Below are positions 11,801 through 23,900 of a stretch of DNA of 64,000 bases, piece by piece (the stretch's first letter is position 1; every line of letters begins with the position of its first letter). The notes under the pieces are model-generated. The model was not told the origin of the DNA. It worked only from the letters and a program-made list of their open reading frames with translations, and did not search any database. Location: positions 22,818,501 through 22,882,500 of the forward strand of contig NC_135241.1 of the NCBI RefSeq assembly GCF_947623445.1. The letters run 5' to 3'. Source of the stretch: Clavelina lepadiformis (lineage: Eukaryota; Chordata; Ascidiacea; Aplousobranchia; Clavelinidae). Made by a program: the position numbers and the translations under genes.

Positions 11801-12290
11801 ACATTTTCTCTACTTTATTTTCAATTTTTTCTGGGACAGGTGAACTTTTACATATTTTTTCATATGCCTGGTCACACGGGTTAGTTCGACGAACGATGTC
11901 TTATCACTAATATCTCACTTCGAATTGACAGAGAAAAGTTATTAAGATCATACAAGCCATCATATAACCTTGTTCGTCGCACCATCCACACGACAATCTA
12001 CAAATATCTTCTATTCTATGTTTGTAATCTTCACACAAGAGGTTGTTCTTGAAATAAGGGCACGACTTGCTGACGTCCTCGCATTCTGAAGAAATATCGA
12101 AGCATAGCCATCTTACGTCAAGGTAAAATAATATATTTAATGGTTTAAGTTTAATTGTGCGAAATAATTCGATTTAATTCGAAGCACTCTTTGATGTAAA
12201 ATTTAATAACATATTTCACTCACTTTGGCCTGCAGCATTATTGCTAAAAAAGACAATAATTAAAATTTGGAACAGCAAACAGCACTTCAT
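8813..12290 (-). CDS. Protease A: secreted ShK-TSP1-ShK-TSP1 trypsin-like serine protease
   Basis: Eleven exons in transcript order: 12290-12224, 12085-11969, 11621-11472, 11349-11221, 11087-10923, 10789-10635, 10512-10415, 10348-10219, 9862-9757, 9535-9375, 9007-8813. The sum is 490 residues in frame with GT-AG introns. Order: signal peptide (1-22), ShK-like (23-61), TSP1 with WGPW (62-111), ShK-like (112-154), a divergent TSP1 (155-209), a connector with CC and CG cysteines (210-251), then the protease. Activation is at GR-IIGG. His is in TTAHC, Asp in ADIALIK, Ser in GDSGGP, and Asp189 precedes it (VDTCLGDS), so trypsin-like cleavage after Arg or Lys is expected. Extracellular module introns are phase 1, so modules can be shuffled. 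The TSP1 with YRIPRCP is shared only with protease B. The physiological substrate is unknown. Confidence 0.9.
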
Positions 12291-12734
12291 TTCTTATTGC
12301 GAAATAGCTGAAATGTGAATCTACTGTAAAAACATAACAGTTTGGTATAAATTTTAGTATAAACTGTAATCGAACTACACTCTATGTCTTAAAATAGCTT
12401 TTGCAATGGCGCATTTTACCACCAAGTTATGTTTATAATCGTATCTGCCAATTGGTGCAGCGATTTTCGCTGTTAACGCTTTGCAATGTATAATAACTGC
12501 CAGGCAAGTTATTAGCATCTTCATTTCTTACATGTATATTCCCTGAATTAATGATCTGATCATTAATATTTCAGTTTTCTTTAAATGCCACCTGTTCAAC
12601 TAAAACGTAACACACAATATTATACTGTAATTCTACTTCTGACACTTTTTCGCCTGAAGGCCTAAATTCCCTTGAACTAAGCAAAAATATGTTAATTACG
12701 TAATTAGGGGGTTCCAATTCTTTTTACTTTTGAT

Positions 12735-12797
12735 CTTATACACTCTTCTACTCAATACACTCACTCTTCTACACTCTTATACACTCTTCTACTCGAA
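12735..12797. repeat. Short tandem repeat, cttatacactcttctactc units
   Basis: The 19-mer 'cttatacactcttctactc' occurs at about 12735 and again at about 12776, with a partial copy between them. This is a small simple-sequence expansion in the region upstream of protease A. Confidence 0.6.
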
Positions 12798-14396
12798 ACA
12801 ATTTTCAAGGTATGAACATTTTTTTAAACTTTTGCCTTCTGTTTATGACGTTTAAGAACGCAATAAAAATCACTTAATGAGTTTAATCGTCTTAACTTAA
12901 TAGAAGATGCTTATAGTCTGCTTATCTGCGCTTTCTTTGCAATATACATTCCGTATAGCAGTCAGCGGAAATTTTTTGTAAAAAATTATTAAGAGACGAT
13001 TTTGGGGTCATAACAGCTTCTAATACAGCTTGCAAGTGTAAGTCCTGCGCGTTTGATCTGACATTTTGCGTTGTAAATACTTCTTCATTTAAACTTGGGA
13101 AACTCCATTCTCGAGTCAGCACAGAGATGAATCAAAAAGTTTCTTATTGATCGCTTTTTATCATCTAACTTGCTGACAACGTGCCCTGTGTAGAGTAGGA
13201 TCTGCAAGTATTTGCCACAAAATCCCCGCAGAATAGCGAGTTTTTTGGCTCGTTTCTGGATTCGTTTCCCGCTGAATTTTCTGACGTCATTTTAATCGTA
13301 TAAGTGACACAAACTAATGAGGGATCAAATCATTGAGCGCCTCACTCGCATAACCTCGTTCTTATTTCTACTAAAAATGTTCAGGAAACACCTATTGTTG
13401 ATAAAAACGAAAGAATCGTTTTATGGGCTGTCACTATTCCAACGGAAGAAGATTGTGAGCTAAACACTAGTTTTTATGCTATTTCTTATTTATCTAAATT
13501 TTAAATCAATTGATCCTATTTTAATTAAAATCAACTTCTTACAAACTTTTTCACTTAACTTATAGATTATGTCTATCTTTGCAAGAAGCAAAACGACTCA
13601 CAGCAGCGGTAAGATTGTCGCTTCGTTTCCTATGTAACCACTTGAGTCGAAGCACACAATTTCTTTGTCAGAATCACAGAAAACACCCTTCAATTTGTAA
13701 CTGTTCAGCGCAGGGACGAAGCTGTGCAATGAAATGGCGATGTAAATAAATAAGTACCATGACTTATCGCACATTTATATATTTTTGTTCCGGCATCGTG
13801 ATTTTACTGGCTTTTAAGGCGGAATTTTTTGTCCTCACAAAGGAACTTTGTTTACAATTTTATCTTGGTTGACTTTAAGAATAGCCACGCAAAGCCTCTT
13901 TGGACAATCAGCGTGCATTTTTAGAAATTTCCAAAGCGTGTTTTATTTTTGCAATCGATGCCAGTGGGCATTATTAATCACATTTGTAACCTTCTTTAAG
14001 TCTTTGTTAAATTAATGTTTTGTCGTTTTAAGAAAATTCCCCGAAGGACAACGTGCAGACGACGATTTGCTATATCGTGTTTCATAAAGTAAATAATTGT
14101 CCAAAATTATTCACTATTAAAAGTGGGCCGCAACTCTCCCATTAAATTGCTTTAATTTAGTTTCGTTGCTTTGGGAAGTTTCATAACCTATCCCATACTT
14201 ATGCAATTATCTGGAGGACATTTCACTGAGAGTGGGCGGACTGGATTTGTAGGAATTTTTGTAGTTTTCTTGGCACGTTTTTCTTAAAATTACTGGTTTA
14301 GTGTACTTAACTCTTACACGGAGAGTTAGATAATTGATTTAATTTAGCTTTGAATTTTTTGTCTGTTCGTTTTCTTCTTCAGACGAACTTTACATA

Positions 14397-14640
14397 GATT
14401 AAAGTGCTTTTAGAATTGTGCTTTTTTATAGGACACCACTCCTTAGATATCAATTTCATGAAGTGTTTCGGGATATTTTGGTGATAGAAGAACTTTACTT
14501 TAATCGAAAAACAATCAAAAGACTTCATGAAATCAATCAAAAACACTTAATTAAAGTGCTTTTAATATGCTTTTAGTACTTCTCAGACATTAACGTCATA
14601 AAGTGTGTTTGGTGATATTTCGGGAGTTACTAAAAATTTT
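14397..14640. repeat. Imperfect tandem duplication of about 150 bp
   Basis: 'attaaagtgctttta' occurs near 14398 and again near 14551. Each copy is followed at a similar distance by a 'cataaagtgt' or 'catgaagtgt' block and 'gatattt'. The two halves are diverged. I see no coding content. Confidence 0.4.
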
Positions 14641-15195
14641 TTTAAAAAGGTCTCAATCATCATGATTTAATTACTGGAATATGACATGGTCCAGTGTCAA
14701 TGACTCTAACCCCGCAATTTGCCTTCAACAACTACAAATGGCTTAGCTGTGATTTCTTTTATTCTTCTTTCATTCACCCTTCGCTCGATACGTGGTTTAA
14801 TTCTTCTCTCTTCATCATAAATCATTGCCTTATATGTAAGGATATATATAATGATATTCTGGAACCTATGCTCTTGTTTGTGACCCATATCCTGGCCTAA
14901 CGGAGAGTTTTAGTTGTTTTTCTTATGCATTTCACTTGCTGTTACGGTTTTGCTCGTGGCTACCTGCGTGTAGTATGTGGTATGTGTTGTTGACGGTTCA
15001 ATCTACTGGAGAAATATGCGGTAACTTTACATTATATAAGATGAGCTTTGTACGTGTGCAAATACATGTTTTTGTTGTTTTTTCTGATCCAAACACAAAT
15101 GACAGCTTACCACATGTTGTATTTTTCGTTACAGGCGTTAGCCTATAACGCATCTGCAGCCTGTTTCACTTGTCATTGTTTCATGTTAAATGTAA

Positions 15196-15245
15196 CTCGA
15201 CGGGTTTTGAACCACTGACACTTAACCCCTATTGCTATACCAGTG
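15196..15245 (-). repeat. Degenerate tRNA-like (SINE-type) stretch
   Basis: On the minus strand 'TAGCAATAGGGG' resembles a pol III A box and 'GGTTCAAAACC' matches the B-box core GTTCRANNC. Their spacing is shorter than in a functional tRNA, and I could not fold a cloverleaf. A relic of a tRNA-derived SINE is the best guess. Confidence 0.3.
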
Positions 15246-15564
15246 CAATGTAACTCAGTTGAACTCATTGTTTGAATTTCCGTGTAACTCAATCAACTTT
15301 TGCAAGGTCTCCCAATGGCAGTCAAAGTTTGCAGATAGAATAATGTTCAATTTATAGGTTATATTGCACTTTTGTATTTGCAAAAGTTATTTTGCTGAAA
15401 TATTTTGGTCAACTTCCATATTTTAAAATGCAAACATTTGGCCTAAAATAACGGAAAAAGATAATTTACAAGTAAAGTTTGTCTTTTAGGCTAATCAAGT
15501 GAATTATCAAGAAACGTTGATCCAAATCGCAACGCAAGACCGTCCATCAAGAATAGGAAGGTCA

Positions 15565-17911
15565 TTAATTGCATCTGAAGCTCCCAGACTGCAGCGGCGT
15601 GACATGACTTCGAATCCAAGATTCGTAGTTGACGACATTTGTGTAAATAGCCGGCTGTCTTGGCGCTCCACAATTGGTCGGACCTAGAGATGTGATCCCG
15701 CTGACGAACCAATTACAAGAGGAACAGCGTTGACAGATGAGAGGACCACCGCTGTCTCCCTGTTAAAAAATCGAGAAGGTTAGTCTGACTGACTTGACAA
15801 GAAAAATTACGTCAACTTTGTGCCGTCTTTAGCTTTGCCGCTTTTTTTCAAAGATTATTTGAGTGTAAATGACCAGATCAATTTGGAGCCATAGACGACT
15901 TACCAGACATGAATCTCTGCCTCCATTTAGTATTCCGGCGCATTTCATCTGATCTTTGTTCAAGAATCTGCCGAATTGCTTGTTTTTATAAGCTGTGAAG
16001 CAAGCGTCGAATGGCAGGTTCCGTATCTTGGCTTCTTGCAGAGTTGCTGACGGGGTTTGGCTGCCGGCTTGGGTAGCTACAAGACCAAAACACTTGGATT
16101 ACGCAAGCATACAGTTCAACAGGTCAAAATTCACTGGAACACAGGATGCATGTTTTATCTAAGCTGAACTAAGCTCGGTCTTACTGCCCCATCCTGTGAT
16201 GTAGCAAGATTTATCATCCGGAGTTTGTTCTCCCTGTGGCAGGCAAGCTGGGAGAGTAAACTCCGAGTACTGTACATCTGTTTTGAGCTGTAAAATGCAT
16301 TGAAATGATTTGGTTCACTTACCATTGTCTTTTGTGTGTAAATTGACATTTTTAAATTTGAAGTTAATTCCACTGTATTCACAATAAATTTCGACTCGTT
16401 TAGCAAGCGTTATTTGACTGGCAAAAAAGTTGTTGCTTTGTAGGTATCGACGGATTTAACTTTAGGACTTCAAATAGTTTCAAACCTGCACAAGGGCTAT
16501 GTCGTTGGCAGGATAATTGTACCCTCTAGGAAATTTGACGTCTTGTACCCCAATTACTCGTTGCTGGTTTGTTCCAAAGGCGACTATCATTTGGAATTCA
16601 GACCTTATCCCACTGAACAATACAGAAGATAAGATAAAATAGTCACAAAAATCAATATGTCTTTTCATAACTTTGCATTGGTTTAAAGACGTCAGCAATG
16701 CGTTTTAACGAGCATTACCTGACTCTGCAGCTTCCGCTTGTGCAGAAACAATGCCCGGCTGTGAGGACCCATCTTTGTTGAACTAGGGTACCGCCGCACA
16801 AAGTCACAATTTGGTTCTTACGTTTTCGTTCGATGCGAACCTGGTGTTTGTAAAACAAAATCAATTCGACACTCGCCTAACACTCATTCACGCAGCAAAC
16901 AGCCAAATTCATAGTAAAATTACAGTCAAAAGTTCATCTACCAGAACTTCAAGTAGGTTATGTACAGAAAGGTACCAAAAAACCAGGCGCTTAACGTTAT
17001 TATGATTTATTACCATCCAGGGCCACTGATGCTGTGTGGCTTCCACGCCGCCAATGATTCTACGCACAAATTGAGTCTGTCTGCCACACCTGTCGTTTGT
17101 GTTTATCTTGCAGCATTCTGAATTTGTTCCGTAACGTCTCCTGTTTTGCCCGGAACAAGACTCTACATAGAAAACACCGAGCTCAATTCTACAGTCTTTA
17201 TTCAAAAATACAGAGTTTAAATCTCGCCCTAGTTACTTTTTTAATGTTGTCGTTTTTAATTGAGTTTTAAACTGCATAATGCTTCTACACTTCAAGCTTG
17301 TAAACTAAAAACTAATAAACAGCAATTAAAATCTTCTCCTTCGCTTTCCGACTCACTCAAAAGACAGTTGCGTGTGTTGCAATCGCCATACTCTTTGGGA
17401 CAAGTGTTAACGTTGTTTGCCGGACACCGGGGTATCCTATAACGCGTTCCCCCACCACAAGGTTTCGAACAAGATGTCCAAGTGTCAAACGGACTTGCCG
17501 TGGTTGTTGTTGTGGTTGTAGTGGTTGTCGTGGTCGTTGTAGGTTTTTTAGTGGTTGTTGGAGGTTGTGTGATCGGGGGATCTGTCAAGATAAAGCGAAA
17601 GGTGATAGCCGTTTTTGAAGGCGCTGCCCTCAAATTAAAAACTTTAATGCTGCGAGATTGTTCTTAGCAGTTGAAGTATTTTCAAACTCATACTTTTGCA
17701 ATTCCCACAAGTTCGTTCACAATCTCTTTTAACATGACTGTAAAACCGACACCATAACCGAGAACAATTCCTTCGCTTGTCTCTGCACCCTGCAATGGAA
17801 AATAAACTAAAACTGAACATTCAAAATTGCGACGTGACCTGTTTTAATTTTGGTACCTTCGACTTGTAGGTAGATTCCAGCAATCACCAGAAACAGCAAT
17901 CGAACATTCAT
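15565..17911 (-). CDS. Protease B: secreted ShK-TSP1 trypsin-like serine protease with Thr-rich stalk
   Basis: Nine exons in transcript order: 17911-17857, 17789-17694, 17581-17357, 17162-17014, 16840-16719, 16612-16486, 16269-16185, 16076-15904, 15759-15565. They give 408 residues in frame. Order: signal peptide (1-18), short ShK-like domain (19-50), a Pro/Thr-rich stalk with a run of about 14 threonines, one TSP1 of the YRIPRCP type, a CC/CG connector, then the protease. Activation is at RR-IIGG. His is in TAGHC, Asp in NDIALVQ, Ser in GDSGGP, and Asp189 is present (RDSCLGDS). Position 226 is Ala (QPAIYT) where the four other proteases in this window have Gly (PGVYT). In trypsin, residue 226 lines the S1 pocket, so specificity or rate may be altered. 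It is the smallest of the five and lies head to head with protease C. Confidence 0.9.
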
Positions 17912-19571
17912 CGTCGTTGTTTAAAGAAACTTGCCTATAAAGACCTATCTGCCTGTCTACAGGAATTAGTTTTAAATCCTGAGGCAAACTTTTTTAAGTT
18001 GATGCTTTTCTAGTTAAAGGTTTTGTAAGAACTGCTCCCTGAATTACTGCAAAATCTCGATCACAATTGCGTAAGTTACATAAAGTTCTCTCGGAAGTTT
18101 TTCTGTGTTCTTTTGGATTATTTTCTGTCAAAACGTGACTTAATTTGAAAAATTTGCCAACTTTACTGCAAATTGGCTCACGAATGTCATCAACTATTTC
18201 AACAACTTGGTTGGCACCTCCGAGTCATGATTTATCTTCCCTGAAAATTGCACTCATTCACTTTTATAAACCTTAACAATTCCCAGGCAATAACTCCACA
18301 CTGCAAAATGCTTAATAGGGCATTCGTTATTTTAGTCTTTGAAAATTGCCTTGGGCTTTGGAAAAACAAGTTTTCAGAGCAAGATAACAGGCTTTTAATT
18401 TCATTTTTCTACTTTGTTTTGTAACTCAGAGCTCTGCAGGGTTAAAAATAACCTGTTTGCTTACAAGTCCACATTCTACTTATTGTTTATTGAATGAGAA
18501 AGCAGAAATAACGTGGGAAGAAGTAAAGAAATGTAAAAACGCGCGTTAATTGAGGTAATTTTATAATTTCTTCATTTTTGAAATTACTTGTTGCAGTTTA
18601 TGGTCTAATTGCTTCTCTTAAGCGTTTGATGGAATCTTATTATAAGATTGAAACGTTTTCGTTGGAGCGTATAAAAATTTTTGACCACTTGTATATACGT
18701 GATTGGGCTGTGAACGAGAACTGGCGCCGTTTTTAAATTGTTTTATTTTTTTCGGTTTAAGCGTAATTAAAGCTTTTATTTCTATAATCGCTCTTAAGAT
18801 GTAAGCAAAGAACGTTTTTCTTATGGTATGGAAAATGTCCTTCTCGAGGTTATAAAAAGCCTTCTGTTGTAACGTAAATGTCAACTATGCTTTAATTTAT
18901 CACTAACGCTATGTAGACGATTCAAATAACTTCTATTTTTATATTGTTATATTCAACATTTCTTCTGGATATTTGAAACGATCAATTTAAAATTATAGTC
19001 CGACCAGCAACTTGCATGTAAATGAGTTATAGCAGAGTTTTCTCTCGGTCAAAAACAAATTCCGCCACGGTCAATGACGTTGATTTGGTTTGACGGTTTT
19101 GCATAAATAAATTCAGCCACACTTTTGCAAAGTTGTGGATAATTAAATTAACAACTGAAACCATGATTTCTCTTCGTCCTATTGTTTTACTTTTAAAAAT
19201 ATTTCGGATTTCTCGAAAGAACTGACGCGGGAATTTTACCCAGATCTTTGCGCTGCTTTTTTCCAGTCGAAACCTTTTTGTGTTTTATTTTTTCGTATTT
19301 GTTCTGTTTTTTGCGGCCGGTCGCGTTTTAGCAAATTCTCAGAAAGTCTTAAAATATTTTTAAAATTGAAACCATGAACATATAAATTGGTCTCTTTTAA
19401 TCTGGCCAGAATAACTGCAAATGTTCGGTTATAATTTATTCGACGGTGTCACGTTTGTTGCAACCAAATTGAAACTGTTATACGTCGCACGTTCAAGCGT
19501 TTACGTCACAAAGTAATATCTTTTACACAAGCGACGTCATTCAAGCTTCAGCTACTGGAGATATGTCTTCG

Positions 19572-19579
19572 TGACGTCA
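19572..19579. promoter_or_regulatory. CRE/ATF-type palindrome TGACGTCA
   Basis: A perfect CRE octamer within GTGACGTCACG, about 1.4 kb upstream of protease C and 1.7 kb upstream of protease B. It is one of two perfect copies less than 90 bases apart. Function is inferred only from the motif. Confidence 0.35.
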
Positions 19580-19657
19580 CGAGCCATCTGTTTTTGTTCG
19601 AAAACGATGATGTCAGCGACGCTTAAACGCGGGAATTTTTTCATGTAGTTCCTATAG

Positions 19658-19665
19658 TGACGTCA
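19658..19665. promoter_or_regulatory. CRE/ATF-type palindrome TGACGTCA, second copy
   Basis: A second perfect octamer in AGTGACGTCACT, a 12-base palindrome. Near-matches such as GCGACGTCATT (about 19541) and GATGTCAGCGACG (about 19608) lie close by, making a local cluster. Confidence 0.35.
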
Positions 19666-20825
19666 CTAAAGTCGTAAGTGAGCCAGAGGCGACGTGGTTG
19701 TTGCTTAAAATACTACAAATTGTCGGATTTAGATGGCGACCGGTACCATTGCACGTTTCAAACAAGAATTAATCACACGGCATTGCTCTCCATGAAGTTT
19801 CTTTGCCTCAAGGCCCGCGCATTATTGGATTTCTTCGTTTATTTAACCTGACCGTCATCGTAAATGTAAAGAACGCTTCGTCAATTACTATAAAATCGCT
19901 TAAAATGTTTAATTATTGCCTAATTGACCATTGTTTTTCGATTCCAGCACGTCAGATTATAAACCAGCGAAATAGATGATGGGTATAGCTGGAAAGTGGG
20001 AATGCTAATTGATATTATATGGTTTCAGAAGAAGGTATTTGCATTTAGAACTGTTAAAAGGATCTTGCGCTGTTAGCTTTGGTCAAAGCAGATAACAACT
20101 AAAGCAATAACATTTCTAAGAAAAAATTTTTTACTTAAAGGAGAGTTTTAATTGGTCCAGTGAAGACAGAGCAAGGAAAACGATCGTACAATAAACAAAG
20201 AGTTTTCTTTTTTTAACAATTACATTTCTTCAAACTCCTTCGTCATATTAGTCAACCGCACAGCCCATTCTTGTTACGAGAAAATCGCATTAATATCCTG
20301 CACATTTCTGGTGAATGAACTCCGCAATTTATCCTTCTATCGGCGTTAAGTCTTAATCATTAATTACAATCTGTCCGTAAGCTTGTTGATTAATCCCGTG
20401 ATTACATCACATCCTCTGATGTTGTTGGAGACCAGTCTTGTAACAGTATTTCCTCGTATGAAGGCGACTTAAGAGGCGAAAACGCTGCCTCCGGGTTTGA
20501 TCTACGTCGATTGAATTCACAGAACTCTGCGACGTCGCCATGGTAACTCAATCGCGCAAACGGACAAAAGTATTTTTGACTGATTCGTATCATAGCATGC
20601 AGAGTAACGTGCATGTTATTAGTGGGACATATGAGCCAGACACACAGGCCTGAAGTGAGCTTTGGTGTTGGGAAGCTTTTATTTTTCTCGGTCGCCGTCA
20701 GAGCAGTTTGTTGACAGATCATTGTATAGTCATTTAATGTATGTTTTGTCAGGGACTGATGACTGGTAGTTTCAGTTTATGATTATTATTTCAGTAAAGT
20801 TATCAGTTTGCTTCACCGTTACTTA

Positions 20826-20925
20826 AAAGTTTAAAGTTATTATTACTTTAATATTATTATTAGTTATTATGGTATTAATATTAGTTAAAAGCTATTATTA
20901 TTAGTTATTAAGTATTACTTTGCGC
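20826..20925. repeat. ATT-rich low-complexity run
   Basis: The stretch is dominated by 'attatt' and 'attagtt' units just upstream of the protease C start. It is simple-sequence DNA with no other signal. Confidence 0.6.
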
Positions 20926-20945
20926 AGCATAACTGACATATAACT

Positions 20946-23900
20946 ATGTGCGTAGTCAGATGTTTGTTAATTTGTCTGCCCGCGCTTTTTGTAGGATTAT
21001 CAAATGGCCAAGGTAAAAATTAACTTTTGCAATCGCACATTGCTGTGTCAGCTTTGTGTAAACGTTAAGCCGTTGAGTATATTCTACATACTTGTATACT
21101 TGTAACTTGTTCTACACACGGTACCCTAGTTGTGAATTAAAAGAGCTTTTTTGTTTCCTAAAACTTAAGGTTGCCAAGACGAGATTGATCCAATACAATG
21201 CCAAAATTTCCAGCGTTCGGGCTATTGTAGCTTCGGCTTGTTCATCCCATTTATGCAAGAGAATTGTGCCGGCACATGTGGATTCAACGATTGCCAACGT
21301 AATTCAACGTCGTTCTATCAATTGAACAGAGCGTTTATCTAAAATAGTTTTAACCGTAGTCAACATATTCAGCGATATTTTTGGTACGTAAGCTGACACT
21401 GCACTCAATAGACATCTCAATCATTGCTTACGTGCACGTGGCAAACCTGCTGGTCCATTGAAGATGCATATCTCAAAACGCGTAATATGATTAATTATTG
21501 GGGGTTACCGCCAACGCTACTCTCAAACCATTTTTCGGAAATCGTTGACGTGCTGTTGTCTATTTGAATAACACTGATTCAACATAATACTTCTACTTTT
21601 ATAAATGGTATTGCAATCTGTGTGGGATACTTAACAGTCTGAATTAATGTTTACTGTTTTTCTTCATCAGCTGACTTTCAATGTCCGGAGATATCGATCA
21701 CAAATGGGCAAGTAGAATTCTGCACGAGCGGCAGAGACCTCGACTCATCGTGTTCATTCACTTGCCATAAAAACTTTGGTCTTTCCAGCACTGTGGACTC
21801 GGTTTGTATCGAAAGAAACAATGTCGGAACGTGGTCGCCGCCTGTCCCTAGATGCCGAGGTAAATGACGTCGATTCTAGGTGTTTAGAAACCTGCAGTCG
21901 TTCAGGATTAGTGCGAAGTAGATTTCAGATTTTGTGAAAGCTATTTCTTACATTAACGTAAATATCTTGCTCATTATAATAACTAGTAGCATAGACATTC
22001 CACATACAATAACACAGACATCGCGTGTATAACAACACAGAAATCACATACTTTTTAAAGCATGTGGAGCGTGGGAACCTGTGCGCGATTGCAGTGTGAC
22101 ATGCGGGGAAGGAACGGTTCTTGAGAGACGAGAATGCGGAAGTGAATCTGAATCCAGAACAGCTCCGTGTTTCGAAGAAGAATGTCCAGGTACTGGCACC
22201 AACAACATTGCTCTGTAAAATCAAATAATCTCATTAACTAGATCTGTATTGATTGTAGTCAGGGCCGCGTAATACTTGCAAACTGGTTGCTTGCGTGGTT
22301 CGGAAGCGTTATGTCAAAACGTGACTATCGTTTGGGAGAATGCGCCAAATCCACTGCAAGTTGTTGAAATGCAAACGTTTGAAGCCCTCGATTTAAAGTT
22401 AAACGTGATCTATTGTCTTGTTGTTGAGAATAGTTGGTGTTTACGGAATTGTCCTCTGTTGAAGATATATGAGGTCATAACAGCACCTCAACGATGGTTT
22501 CTCTGAAACAAACACCACGTAATCGCGTGGTGCTTGTTTTGGTAACGTCTGCTTACGTTACCAGTTTTCGGTTATATTTGGTTGAACAATGTCGCCAAAT
22601 GAACGCGGATTAAAATGTTGTCGATATTTCTGTTGCTGTTGCTGTTGTCGTAGAACCTTCTGTCGAATTTTTACGCTTTCTAACATAGTTACAAGTAACT
22701 GTCACTGCTCTACTCTACTCTTTTCGAACACGTTGCCTTTCCGCGTTTTAAGCTATAGGTGATTCTAAACAAGCGCCGTCATATTACTGTATAGTTTTAT
22801 GCAATGCTTAATTTATATATGATGCTCTGCGTCAGTGGAGATTCCGATCATAAATGGATAAGTAGAATGACACAAGCGGTAATATTTTCTGCTCGTCTTG
22901 AAGCGTACCTTGCAAGGTTTAAGTTAATGTTGAGTAATTTTTCCATCAGCTGACCTTCAATGTCCGGAGATATCGATCACAAACGGACAAGTGGAATTCT
23001 GCACGAGCGGTAGAGACCTCGGCTCCACTTGTTCATTCAACTGTGACGAAGGCTTCGGTCTTTCCAGTACTGGAGACCGGGTTTGTACAGATAGGAACAA
23101 TCGCGCAAGATGGGTTCCATTTCCCCCGAGATGCGAAGGTAAATGATATGGGTTCGAAAACCGCACCCACTTGTACATACTTAAATGTCATATCGAAAGC
23201 TTACTCATAATTTACGTTGAAACCCCGCACATCTGTTGGATGCTTTTCATTGAATACAAAAACGTCGTCAGCATATCAACAGAGACAACATATATTTTAA
23301 AGAATGTGAACCGTGGCAACCCGCGGGTCAGTGCAGTATGACTTGCGGTGAGGGAATGATCAATGAACAACGTCAATGCGGAAGCGAGACCGAATCAAGG
23401 ACGGTATCGTGCTTTAAACCAGAGTGCCCAGGTTCTCCTATTTTTATATAATCTACAGTCCTATACATTATGGGCCTATTATGACGAGGCTTTTAAAATC
23501 AAAACATCGTAGTTACAAAGTTTGCAATAAGTTTAAAACTGTTTAAACGCGGTTATATGCACTGTGATTGGAAACTACATGACATCCTTGTTACGAAATG
23601 CGAAAGCAAGCAACGTCATCGTTTTACGTAATAAATTTTCAGGTGGAAATTCGTGGGACCCTTGGAGCGGCTGCAGCACAACCTGCGGCATCGGCGTGGA
23701 GACGCGATCTAGAAGTTGTGGGACTGGATGTACAGAATACGATGATAGAGAATGTACCAACGCACAAGATTGCCCGTGAGTAGAGCTTACAAAATAAAAA
23801 TCACTGTGGCTCGATTAAGGTGTGGCTTTTCCTGTTATAGAAGCATTCTGTTCGAGATTGTGCACGTAGTTTTGTTAAACCTGTGATGGACCAGAAAAAA

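Larger units (their letters stand above)
12291..15564. other. Intergenic region between proteases A and B
   Basis: About 3.3 kb of AT-rich sequence with no supported exon on either strand. It holds a short CT-rich tandem repeat (12735-12797), an imperfect 150-bp tandem duplication (14397-14640) and a degenerate tRNA-like stretch on the minus strand (15196-15245). Since both flanking genes are on the minus strand, the part just above 12290 should contain the promoter of protease A. Confidence 0.55.
17912..20945. other. Head-to-head intergenic region between proteases B and C
   Basis: About 3 kb between two divergent start codons, so it should contain both promoters. I find no supported exon. 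The notable content is a group of CRE/ATF-like motifs between 19540 and 19690, including two perfect TGACGTCA palindromes, and an ATT-rich low-complexity run near 20826-20925 just before protease C. An open frame at 20402-20722 (minus) was considered and rejected. Confidence 0.55.

Noticed and set aside
17482-17667. Poly-valine open frame on the plus strand
   Set aside because: Antisense of the threonine repeat in protease B.
20402-20722. 106-codon minus-strand open frame upstream of protease C
   Set aside because: The C-terminal part looks somewhat protein-like, but there is no recognisable family and no convincing splice partner, so I do not call it.
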